NCBI GenBank assembly: GCA_003280245.1
Contig: QCFN01000015.1
Coordinates: 1-32,150, forward strand
DNA length: 32,150 bases
Reading direction: 5' to 3'
Origin: Prochlorococcus sp. AG-363-J23
GTDB lineage: Bacteria > Cyanobacteriota > Cyanobacteriia > PCC-6307 > Cyanobiaceae
Of the stretch, positions 9,255 through 17,995 are shown piece by piece (within the stretch, counting starts at the first letter, position 1; each line of letters opens with the position of its first letter). A program made the position numbers and the translations under genes. The notes under the pieces were generated by a model. It saw only the letters and a list, made by a program, of their open reading frames with translations, had not been told where the DNA came from and did no database searches.

Positions 9255-10286
9255 ATGTCAGAGTTGTTGATTACTGGGGGTGCTGGGTTCGTCGGCAGCC
9301 ATGCCTGCCTAGTCCTGCTAGAGGCTGGCCATAGGATCGTTGTTCTGGACAATTATTCCAATAGTTCGAAGGATGCATTGAAGAGGGTTGCTGAATTGTC
9401 AGGTTGCCTGAATGATGATCGCTTAGTTGTTTTGGAGGGGGATATTTGTGACAGTAATGCTCTGGACTTGGCATTTAATGCGTCACAGAAGAAGATTGAT
9501 GGCGTGATGCATTTTGCAGGACTAAAGGCTGTTGGTGAATCAGTTAAATACCCTATGAAATATTGGAAGGTGAACTTTGGAGGTAGTTTTTCTCTTGTTG
9601 AAGCAATGCGAAGAAATGATTGTCGCACTCTTATTTTTAGTAGCAGTGCAACTTTATACGGATATCCTCAACAAGTACCAATTTTAGAAACGGACAAGAT
9701 TCAACCAATTAATCCTTATGGCCATACAAAAGCTGCTGTTGAAAAGTTCTTAGATCATTTGGCCGCTAGTGAGCCAGGTTGGCGTATTGCATCTTTACGG
9801 TATTTCAATCCAGTTGGTGCACATTCAAGTGGTTGGATTGGCGAAGATCCAAACGGGATTCCTAATAATTTGTTCCCTTTTGTTAGTCAAGTAGCAATTG
9901 GAAGGAGGGAGGTGTTGAATATTTTTGGTGGAGATTGGCCAACCCCAGATGGAACATGTATTCGTGATTACATACATGTAATGGATTTAGCAGAAGGTCA
10001 TAGACTAGCTTTAGAAGTTCTTCTTAAGGAAGATCCGCAAGTTTTAACTTTAAATTTAGGTACAGGGAAAGGACACTCTGTTTTTGAAGTTGTTAAGGCT
10101 TTTGAAGAGGTAACAGGAGTTAATGTCCCTTGCAAAGTGATTTCTCGAAGAGAGGGGGACGCGGCTTGCACTATTGCCGACCCATTTTTGGCGAGTAAAC
10201 GCTTAGGGTGGAAAACAAAGAGAGGATTAATTGAAATGTGTCGAGATGCATGGAGTTGGCAACAATTCAATCCTGAAGGTTATTAA
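9255..10286 (+). CDS. galE: UDP-glucose 4-epimerase
   Basis: Interconverts UDP-glucose and UDP-galactose. The 343-residue protein has GGAGFVGSH (8-16), LDNYSNSS (31-38), HFAGLKAVGESV (86-97), FSSSATLYG (128-136) and the catalytic Tyr155/Lys159 in NPYGHTKAAVE. It also has the GalE-specific LRYFNPVGAHSSGWIGEDP and GTCIRDYIHVMDLA. Length is typical (about 340). It is divergent from the UDP-xylose synthase across a 237-base gap that must hold both promoters; I see no clear boxes there. The sugar transferase follows 31 bases downstream on the same strand. Confidence 0.95.
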   Translation: MSELLITGGAGFVGSHACLVLLEAGHRIVVLDNYSNSSKDALKRVAELSGCLNDDRLVVLEGDICDSNALDLAFNASQKKIDGVMHFAGLKAVGESVKYPMKYWKVNFGGSFSLVEAMRRNDCRTLIFSSSATLYGYPQQVPILETDKIQPINPYGHTKAAVEKFLDHLAASEPGWRIASLRYFNPVGAHSSGWIGEDPNGIPNNLFPFVSQVAIGRREVLNIFGGDWPTPDGTCIRDYIHVMDLAEGHRLALEVLLKEDPQVLTLNLGTGKGHSVFEVVKAFEEVTGVNVPCKVISRREGDAACTIADPFLASKRLGWKTKRGLIEMCRDAWSWQQFNPEGY

Positions 10287-10317
10287 GACTTAGAAGAAGG
10301 CAGGTTTTATTCTTAAT

Positions 10318-11691
10318 GTGCTTCTTCGCTTTAATTTTGCCTTCAAGGTTGATCTAATCGCTTTAATTACAGTGTCCTGGCGAAATCCCCGCAGAAATCT
10401 ACTCTTATGTGCAGGCCTTGATGTTGTGGGTCTATTAGTTGTTTTATTTTTCCTGGCAAGTATTTGGTCTCTTCCTCTTGTTGGTCAGCTTGGTTGGATA
10501 TTTGTCACTATTGTTGTTTATTTGCTTTTGGGATGGTTATTAGGAACTTATACGGTTTTAGGTTGGAGAAGTTTGTCGCAATTGAGATTAATACAGCGCC
10601 TTGGGTTATGCCTTTTAATGACATTAATGTTGGTTGCAATTTTGCGATGGTTTTGTAATCCATCTTTAGACATTTGGATAGTTTTTCGAAGTACTCAATT
10701 TTCTTGGCTCATTCCTGTAATTGTCTGGTCTTTTTTTGTGAGAGTCAGCTTGCGACGCGGAGTTATTCAGGCTGAAGACCCTTCTCTTGTCCTTTTGGCT
10801 GACGAATTAGATGCTGTGCAGGCTCTTCAGGCTTGGCAGAAAACCCCGAAGCGTTTGATGCCAAGTTGGATACCAGCCTCTGAGGTTGCCAAATTGCCAG
10901 GCCCCTTGGTTTTGGCTATCGCACCAAGAATGCGCAAAGATCCAAAATATCGCGAATTATTTGAGGTTCTTGATCAACGAGACCCTCGGGAATGCAGCCT
11001 GACAACACCTCTTTCTCTAGCGGAAAGACAACTTGAGCGGCTCCCTCCAGCTTTATTGCCAGAACCTTGGCTTAGTTATACAGAAATACCTTGGAATGGA
11101 TTGTTTAGTGCTCAGCGCCAACTTAAAAGAGTCGCTGATGTGGTACTAGCAATTATTTTGTTAACCATTACTGCGCCATTAATTTTCCTGGCGGCCTTAA
11201 TTATTTGGATAGAAGATCGAGGACCAATGTTTTATATCCAAGAACGTACAGGTTTGCTTGGACAACCTTTTCAGGTTCTGAAACTTCGCACAATGCAGGT
11301 TGCCCCAGCTCATGCACCAGTGACTTGGACAATGCCTGATGATCAGAGAATTACGAAGGTGGGTAGATTGTTGCGTCGTAGTCGCCTGGATGAATTGCCG
11401 CAATTAATAAATGTTCTTCGAGGTGATATGAGTCTTATAGGACCTAGGCCTGAGCGTCCTGAGTTGGAGCAGGAATTAGAGGCAAGCATTCGTCATTACA
11501 GAAAACGGCATTGGATGCGACCTGGCTTGAGTGGTTGGGCGCAAGTTTGTTCGCCCTATGCAGCAAGTATTGAAGATTCTGAATTAAAGCTTTCTTATGA
11601 TCTTTATTATTTAAAACATTTTAGTACTTGGTTGGATTTGTTAATACTCTTTCGTACAATTAAAACAGTCCTCAAAGTTGCAGGTCGCTAA
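10318..11691 (+). CDS. Polyprenyl-phosphate sugar phosphotransferase (WcaJ/RfbP family)
   Basis: A 457-residue membrane enzyme of the bacterial sugar transferase family, which loads the first sugar-1-phosphate onto undecaprenyl phosphate to start a surface glycan. Four hydrophobic N-terminal segments (about 29-50, 58-80, 94-111, 127-142) are followed by a soluble middle region. The conserved catalytic half comes last: a membrane segment near 273-296, then KLRTMQV, GRLLRRSRLDELPQLINVL, GDMSLIGPRPERPE and MRPGLSGWAQV. The start is GTG at 10318; an ATG two bases earlier is in another frame that soon stops. It follows galE, suggesting galactose- or glucose-type priming, but substrate is not shown by the sequence. 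Confidence 0.9.
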   Translation: MLLRFNFAFKVDLIALITVSWRNPRRNLLLCAGLDVVGLLVVLFFLASIWSLPLVGQLGWIFVTIVVYLLLGWLLGTYTVLGWRSLSQLRLIQRLGLCLLMTLMLVAILRWFCNPSLDIWIVFRSTQFSWLIPVIVWSFFVRVSLRRGVIQAEDPSLVLLADELDAVQALQAWQKTPKRLMPSWIPASEVAKLPGPLVLAIAPRMRKDPKYRELFEVLDQRDPRECSLTTPLSLAERQLERLPPALLPEPWLSYTEIPWNGLFSAQRQLKRVADVVLAIILLTITAPLIFLAALIIWIEDRGPMFYIQERTGLLGQPFQVLKLRTMQVAPAHAPVTWTMPDDQRITKVGRLLRRSRLDELPQLINVLRGDMSLIGPRPERPELEQELEASIRHYRKRHWMRPGLSGWAQVCSPYAASIEDSELKLSYDLYYLKHFSTWLDLLILFRTIKTVLKVAGR

Positions 11692-11783
11692 AAGCCTTTA
11701 ATGATAAATATTCTTTTATTGTTATGACTTTCGAAAGAAATATGTGCAAAATAAAAATATTACATCAGAGCCCATCTCTCTGA

Positions 11784-13973
11784 ATGCTTATGAGAAATGA
11801 TCACATTGTTCTTGCTGGTGGAGGTCATGCTCATGCGCTTTTGCTCAAACGCTGGATAATGATGCCAGGCCTTAAGCCTGGAGGGCTAATCACACTTGTT
11901 AGTCGATATGGGGCCCTTCTTTACTCAGGAATGTTGCCAGGCTTAATAGCAGGAAATTACCATAGAGAAAAATTAGAAATTGACTTACATTACTTGTGTA
12001 ATAAGGCTGGTGTTGCCTTCGTTTTGGCAGAGATTATAGGTATTGATGTTCATAAGAACCTTCTTCATTTGTCTGATAGAGCATCAATTGCATTCGATCA
12101 ATTAAGTATTGATGTTGGTTCTGAAACCTATAAAAAAGGGCAACCTATACTTGATAAAAAATTGTTCGTGGCGATTAAGCCTTTAGAGAAAACTCTTGCA
12201 TGGCTGAGTCTTCAAGATGATAAGACTTTTTGTGAGGGTGAGATTCCTTTGAAAATTATTGGCGCTGGGATATCAGGAATTGAAGTATCACTTGCTCTGC
12301 GGAAACGTTGGCCTCGAAGAAAACTTTGGCTTGTTGCCAAGGCTAATTTTTTAAATCAGAAGTTCAAAAGGATTTTAAATGACGAAAATATTGATATTTT
12401 TGATATTAATGCTTCTCTTGATTTGGATGTGCCTACTCTTTATTGTACTGGAAATAGAGCTCCAGACTGGCTTGCAGATAGTGGACTTCCCGTCAATTTT
12501 CTTGGTCGAGTAAGAACGTCTAGAACTTTACAGGTTATTGGTTTCCCACATCTTTTTGCTGTGGGTGATTGTGCCATTGTAGATGAAGAGCCTCGACCAG
12601 CATCTGGGGTTTGGGCTGTTAAAGCTGCTGTCTTTTTAGCTAAGAATTTGGAACGTTCTAGTCGAAGTTTGCCTCTTGTTAAATGGAGCCCTCAGCTTAA
12701 TGCTTTGCAGTTAATCGGGATCCACTTCATTGATCGTAAATCTTCTGCTTGGGCTGTTTTTGGAAAATTAATTCTTGGACCTAGCCCATTCTTTTGGTTT
12801 TTGAAAGAGTTGATTGATCAACACTTTATGGATGGATTTCATCAGCTCTTTGTAATGAATAATATTGATGATCCTAAAATGTTGTGCCGAGGCTGTGCTG
12901 CCAAAATTCCTGAAAAAGTTTTGAAGAATTCCCTTAAAAATTCAGGATTCGAATCCTTGGCTAATAAACCTAAAGATTCAGTTGAGTTAGCAACCCTTGT
13001 AAATGGAGACACTTTACTCCAAAGTGTCGATGGATTTCCCTCCATTATTAGTGACCCTTGGGTAAATGCTCGGATCGCCGCACTTCATGCATGCTCTGAC
13101 TTATGGGCTTGTGGTTCGATGCCTAAATCTGCTCAGGCTTTGATAACTTTGCCGCTAGTTAATTCAAGCCTTCAAGAGCAACTTCTTTCCCAGACATTAG
13201 CAGGAATTCATTCTGCTTTAGATCCGCAAGGTGCCAAGTTGATTGGCGGGCATACTCAGGAAGCTCGTGATACATCACCAGAACCATGTACCCTTGGAAT
13301 TTCTATAGGTTTGACGGTTAATGGTTCATTGGCTAAATATCAAAAATATTGGTCCAAAGATGGACTAAAACCTGGTGATAGCTTGTTCCTAAGTCGGTCT
13401 TTAGGGACTGGTGTGATGTTTGCGGCAGCTATGAGGGGAGGTGTTTTGGCAAGTTATTTTGATAAAGCTATTAGTCAAATGATTTCTAGTCAGCATCATC
13501 TTGTAGAGCAATTAATTTTAGAGAGGAGCCTAAATATTTCAAGACCAGTTATTCATTCTTGTACTGATATTACTGGCTTTGGACTTTTAGGCCATCTGGG
13601 TGAAATGCTTGATTCAACTAATAATCTTCGGAAAGAGACAATGTTGCCACCATTAAGGATAATTCTTGATTTATGTTCAATTCCTGCATTGCCAGGAACA
13701 TTAGAATTATTTAAACAAGGCTTTGCAAGTACATTGGCACCAGAGAATAAATATTCATATAGATACTTAGATCCATGTTATAAATCCATGCCTTTGGTCG
13801 ATTTAAATATTGAAGGCCTTAGAGAAGGAAGTCCTGATCATTTGTCCTTGCTAAATTTAATCATTGATCCTCAGACATGTGGGCCTTTGTTGATTGCATG
13901 CCCTAAAGGCTTTTCGGCGCAGCTTGTTGAGAGTAAAATATGGATAAAGATTGGGAGTGTAGAGCAATTCTGA
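11784..13973 (+). CDS. selD: Selenide, water dikinase fused to an NDH-2-like FAD oxidoreductase
   Basis: A 729-residue two-domain protein. Residues 1-355 are a pyridine nucleotide-disulfide oxidoreductase fold with an N-terminal FAD motif (VLAGGGHAHALLL, 9-21), a second nucleotide motif IIGAGISGIEVSL (158-170) and an FAD-closing HLFAVGDCA (256-264). From about 365 the SelD domain begins at LCRGCAAKI, with Cys371 and Lys374 matching the catalytic Cys and Lys of SelD. DGFPSIISDPWVNARIAALH, GGHTQEARDTSPEP and TGFGLLGHLGEM follow. SelD makes selenophosphate from selenide and ATP. This fusion is known in cyanobacteria and some algae; the oxidoreductase may deliver reduced selenium (inference). The catalytic residue is Cys, not Sec. 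A second ATG lies two codons in. Confidence 0.92.
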   Translation: MLMRNDHIVLAGGGHAHALLLKRWIMMPGLKPGGLITLVSRYGALLYSGMLPGLIAGNYHREKLEIDLHYLCNKAGVAFVLAEIIGIDVHKNLLHLSDRASIAFDQLSIDVGSETYKKGQPILDKKLFVAIKPLEKTLAWLSLQDDKTFCEGEIPLKIIGAGISGIEVSLALRKRWPRRKLWLVAKANFLNQKFKRILNDENIDIFDINASLDLDVPTLYCTGNRAPDWLADSGLPVNFLGRVRTSRTLQVIGFPHLFAVGDCAIVDEEPRPASGVWAVKAAVFLAKNLERSSRSLPLVKWSPQLNALQLIGIHFIDRKSSAWAVFGKLILGPSPFFWFLKELIDQHFMDGFHQLFVMNNIDDPKMLCRGCAAKIPEKVLKNSLKNSGFESLANKPKDSVELATLVNGDTLLQSVDGFPSIISDPWVNARIAALHACSDLWACGSMPKSAQALITLPLVNSSLQEQLLSQTLAGIHSALDPQGAKLIGGHTQEARDTSPEPCTLGISIGLTVNGSLAKYQKYWSKDGLKPGDSLFLSRSLGTGVMFAAAMRGGVLASYFDKAISQMISSQHHLVEQLILERSLNISRPVIHSCTDITGFGLLGHLGEMLDSTNNLRKETMLPPLRIILDLCSIPALPGTLELFKQGFASTLAPENKYSYRYLDPCYKSMPLVDLNIEGLREGSPDHLSLLNLIIDPQTCGPLLIACPKGFSAQLVESKIWIKIGSVEQF

Positions 13974-13998
13974 TTTTAAAATTCCTAATAGCAAAAAC

Positions 13999-15252
13999 TT
14001 ATCTATGATATTTGCTATCTTCTAGTGTTTCTATTTCTTGATATCTAAGCCTAGAAATTTCAGCTCCTAAGGAAGGGCCTGCTTCCCATCCTGAAGAAAT
14101 TAATTCTGCTGCGCTTTTAGGAGATTTTATGTGCCTCCATTTTAGATACCATTTGAGAAGTTTTTCCCATGAGTTGACTCCAAAACAAATTGCTATGCAT
14201 ATAGATTCTTTGCTCCATTTCCTGCTTTCTAGTATTTTGCACCAAAATATAGGTGAAGAGTGTTCTTCCTTGATTTTTAGATTAGATAGATAAGATTTTA
14301 AATCAAAGAATTCTTCCATGACTTTTTGCTCGGATGTAGGTAGTTGTAATTGCTTTGCAAGTAAGTTTGGATTATCTGCTCCAGCAATAAAACAAAGTAA
14401 TCGTGGAACTCTCAATCTAATTCCCCAATGAATTCTTCTTTTCCATCTTTTGTCGACCTGAAGTCCCCCCTCAAGTATACTTAGCGCCCCCCATTCCTGC
14501 AAAAGTTCCAAGCAAGATTCCCAAGGCTCCTTATTAAATAGAAGGTTAAGCTCCATCCGCATTCTTGTGCTAAGAGCATGAGGGAATGGTTCATTATGAA
14601 CGCTTCCCCATGGCCATAATGACAAGGTAGATTTTATTTGCGAAATAGATTCCGAGCTTAATTGAAAGTTAAGCCTAGCTGCATATCTTGCTGCACGAAT
14701 AATTCTTGTAGGATCCTCTTCAATACTTCTAGAATGAATAAGAATAAGTTGCTTGGATCTAATAGCATTGATGCCATTATATGGATCTATAAGTTGTTGA
14801 GTTTTGGGCTCGAAAGCAATTGCATTGATAGTGAAATCTCGTCTATATAGGTCTTCTTCTATTGTTGTAGGTGAGACTTCTGGATTAAATCCAGATTTAT
14901 TATATTGTTCTTTTCTTGCAGTAGCAATGTTAATTTTAATTCTGTCAATACTTAATTCAATTGTCTGATATTTTTGATGTATTCGAAAATTACTTACTCT
15001 TTTTGAAGTGAATTTTTCGAGGAGCAAGTCTGAGAGCTTGATTGGAGAACCTTCAACGACAAAGTCAAAGTCGTGAATTTTTTGAATTTTTGTTATTTTG
15101 TTATAGTTTATAAGACAATCTCTTACTGCTCCACCCACTAAAGCCAAGCGTGTGACCCCAGCCTGCTTGGCGGCAATCTGGATCAAGCCAAGAATTTCCT
15201 TGAAGGGGTGGGGAAATTGAAGTTCTGATTCTGGTCTTAGGGGTATCTCCAT
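13999..15252 (-). CDS. cca: tRNA nucleotidyltransferase / poly(A) polymerase family protein
   Basis: A 417-residue class II nucleotidyltransferase that adds or repairs the CCA end of tRNAs. It shows LVGGAVRDCLI (39-48), the metal-binding HDFDFVVEG with Asp61 and Asp63, RRDFTINAIAF, and the DPTRIIRAARYAARLNF segment of the neck domain. From sequence alone I cannot tell full CCA-adding from CC-adding or A-adding activity, since some cyanobacteria split these. No other candidate is in the window. It converges on selD with only 25 bases between stops and no hairpin terminator there. It is divergent from kdsD. Confidence 0.88.
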   Translation of the reverse strand: MEIPLRPESELQFPHPFKEILGLIQIAAKQAGVTRLALVGGAVRDCLINYNKITKIQKIHDFDFVVEGSPIKLSDLLLEKFTSKRVSNFRIHQKYQTIELSIDRIKINIATARKEQYNKSGFNPEVSPTTIEEDLYRRDFTINAIAFEPKTQQLIDPYNGINAIRSKQLILIHSRSIEEDPTRIIRAARYAARLNFQLSSESISQIKSTLSLWPWGSVHNEPFPHALSTRMRMELNLLFNKEPWESCLELLQEWGALSILEGGLQVDKRWKRRIHWGIRLRVPRLLCFIAGADNPNLLAKQLQLPTSEQKVMEEFFDLKSYLSNLKIKEEHSSPIFWCKILESRKWSKESICIAICFGVNSWEKLLKWYLKWRHIKSPKSAAELISSGWEAGPSLGAEISRLRYQEIETLEDSKYHR

Positions 15253-15298
15253 CGCTATGGAATGCAGGAGAATGAAAGCATCATCACCAACTTAAGGT

Positions 15299-16294
15299 TT
15301 GTCTGCATTAACTAATTGCTTAAAAGAGGAGGCGGCTGCAATTTTGGCAGCAGCTCAACGACTAAGCACTGCTCAGGTTGAAGGGGCTTTGGCTCTTTTA
15401 GAAAGGTGTGCGAATCAGCGAGCGAAGCTCGTGATTACTGGGGTTGGTAAGAGTGGAATTGTTGCAAGGAAAATTGCTGCGACATTTTCTTCAATTGGAT
15501 TAATGGCTCTTTATCTCAATCCTCTGGATGCCTTGCATGGTGATTTAGGTGTTGTTGCTCCAGAGGATGTTTGCTTATTGCTTTCAAATAGTGGTGAGAC
15601 TTCAGAACTTTTGGAAGTTCTTCCTCATTTAAAGAGGAGGGGGAATTCTTTGATCGCTCTTGTTGGGCGAGTTGAGTCATCATTAGCGCGTGGAAGTGAT
15701 GTGGTTTTAGAAGCAAGTGTTGATAGAGAAGTTTGCCCGTTGAATCTTGCTCCTACAGCTAGTACTGCAGTGGCTATGGCTATTGGGGATGCATTAGCAG
15801 CTATATGGATGGAAAGAAGAGGTATCTCGCCTGCAGATTTTGCTTTGAACCATCCAGCCGGTTCTTTAGGCAAACAGTTGACATTAACTGCGGCTGATCT
15901 AATGGTCCCTATAAAAAACCTTCACCCTCTTGGTCCCACAAATCTTTTGCCGGATGTTATTGGAGGACTTACTAGAGATGGTATTGGGAGTATTTGGGTG
16001 GAAGATCCAGAAGCTGTCGGAAAGTTATTAGGCCTAATAACTGATGGAGATTTACGTCGGGCACTTCGAGATCACGGGGCTGAGAGCTGGGCAACTCTTA
16101 AAGCATCTGATCTGATGACATCAGACCCAATAACAATTGAAGGAAATTTACTTGCGGTTAGAGCTATGGAGCATATGGAGCGAAATCACCGAAAAGCTAT
16201 TTCTGTATTACCAGTTGTTTCTTCTGTAAGTGAAGGTGCAAAGCTGTTAGGCCTTTTGAGGCTGCATGATCTCGTTAGGGCGGGCCTGACATGA
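15299..16294 (+). CDS. kdsD: Arabinose-5-phosphate isomerase (KpsF/KdsD)
   Basis: First step of KDO synthesis: interconverts ribulose-5-phosphate and arabinose-5-phosphate. The 331-residue protein has an N-terminal SIS sugar-phosphate domain (about 35-170; VITGVGKSGIVARKIAATFS, LHGDLGVV, LLSNSGETSELLEV, ALNHPAGSLGKQL). Two CBS domains follow (about 205-330; DLMVPIKNLHP and DLMTSDPITI). This architecture is diagnostic of KdsD. The start is a TTG at 15299 with no good ribosome site; no ATG is in frame upstream before a stop. Its stop overlaps the kdsC start in an ATGA, so the two are translationally coupled. Confidence 0.93.
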   Translation: MSALTNCLKEEAAAILAAAQRLSTAQVEGALALLERCANQRAKLVITGVGKSGIVARKIAATFSSIGLMALYLNPLDALHGDLGVVAPEDVCLLLSNSGETSELLEVLPHLKRRGNSLIALVGRVESSLARGSDVVLEASVDREVCPLNLAPTASTAVAMAIGDALAAIWMERRGISPADFALNHPAGSLGKQLTLTAADLMVPIKNLHPLGPTNLLPDVIGGLTRDGIGSIWVEDPEAVGKLLGLITDGDLRRALRDHGAESWATLKASDLMTSDPITIEGNLLAVRAMEHMERNHRKAISVLPVVSSVSEGAKLLGLLRLHDLVRAGLT

Positions 16295-16887
16295 ATCTAA
16301 GTGCTTCTATGTTTAATCCTTTGATTTGGGCAAGAGAACTGAGGTGGATGAGGCTTAAACGATCTTTTGCCAAAATCAAGCTAGTAATTCTTGATGTAGA
16401 TGGCGTCCTCACCGATGGTGGCCTTTGGTTTGATAATCATGGAGGGGTTCAAAAGCGTTTTGATGTAAGAGATGGTTTGGGTATTCGCTTGCTTCAACAG
16501 GAAGGATTAGTTCTTGCTTTTTTGAGTGGTGGAGTTGGAGGTGCAACTGAGGCTAGAGCTCGGCAACTGGGTGTAGAGCATTGCTTGGTTGGGATAAAGG
16601 ATAAGGCTGGTGAAGTTCTAAAGCTTCAATCCCAACTGGGTATTTCTGTTGAACAGGCAGCTTTTCTGGGTGATGATTTTAATGACCTTGCTGTTCGTAA
16701 ATCTGTTGGTTTTTTGTTTGCAACTGGGGATGCTTGCTTTCCTTTGAAAAAGTATGCAGATGCGATTTTAAATAGCAAAGGAGGACATGGGGCTGTTCGT
16801 GAGTTAGCAGAGCGGTTGTTGCACTCTCGTTCAACTGGGAGATGGAAGAATCTTTGCCAGGATGGATGGATAGATGTTAACGATTAA
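16291..16887 (+). CDS. kdsC: 3-deoxy-D-manno-octulosonate 8-phosphate phosphatase
   Basis: Removes phosphate from KDO-8-phosphate. The 198-residue HAD-family protein has motif I VILDVDGVLTDGG (nucleophile Asp35 and Asp37), motif II LSGG near residue 80, a Lys in GIKDKAGEVL, and motif III FLGDDFNDLAV. It lacks a cap domain, as expected for KdsC (C0 type), and RFDVRDGLGI is typical of the family. The roughly 30 residues before motif I are longer than usual. It overlaps kdsD by 4 bases and is followed, 238 bases later, by kdsA. The gap holds a possible 27-codon ORF. Confidence 0.92.
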   Translation: MNLSASMFNPLIWARELRWMRLKRSFAKIKLVILDVDGVLTDGGLWFDNHGGVQKRFDVRDGLGIRLLQQEGLVLAFLSGGVGGATEARARQLGVEHCLVGIKDKAGEVLKLQSQLGISVEQAAFLGDDFNDLAVRKSVGFLFATGDACFPLKKYADAILNSKGGHGAVRELAERLLHSRSTGRWKNLCQDGWIDVND

Positions 16888-16977
16888 AGCTCGATTGTTG
16901 ATTTCAATATCAAACATATTTATTTGGATATAACTAACTTATTTCGGATAGAATTGATGATTGACTGATAAAAAAAT

Positions 16978-17061
16978 ATGCTTAAATCCTTGTTTGAACA
17001 ATGGATTCTTTGGTTAGATAGCGATTGCCAACGTTTTTACTTGGCTGTTCGTGGCTTTTAA
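16978..17061 (+). CDS. Possible 27-residue peptide between kdsC and kdsA
   Basis: An ATG-started frame encodes 27 residues beginning MLKSLFEQWILWLDSDCQRF and ending YLAVRGF. It is rich in Leu, Trp and aromatic residues and could form one amphipathic helix. No Shine-Dalgarno box precedes it. It is the only sensible frame in the 238-base gap between kdsC and kdsA. Unrecognised, and it may be chance; only conservation would settle it. Confidence 0.25.
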   Translation: MLKSLFEQWILWLDSDCQRFYLAVRGF

Positions 17062-17115
17062 TTGTTTTACCTAATGACAAAATTATTTTAGCAGTTAACA
17101 TAATAAAATTCATGA

Positions 17116-17979
<864 letters not shown>

Positions 17980-17995
17980 TATCTTTTATATTGAT

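Noticed and set aside
11784-13973. Possible in-frame selenocysteine codon in selD
   Set aside because: The catalytic position is encoded as Cys and the frame has no internal TGA.
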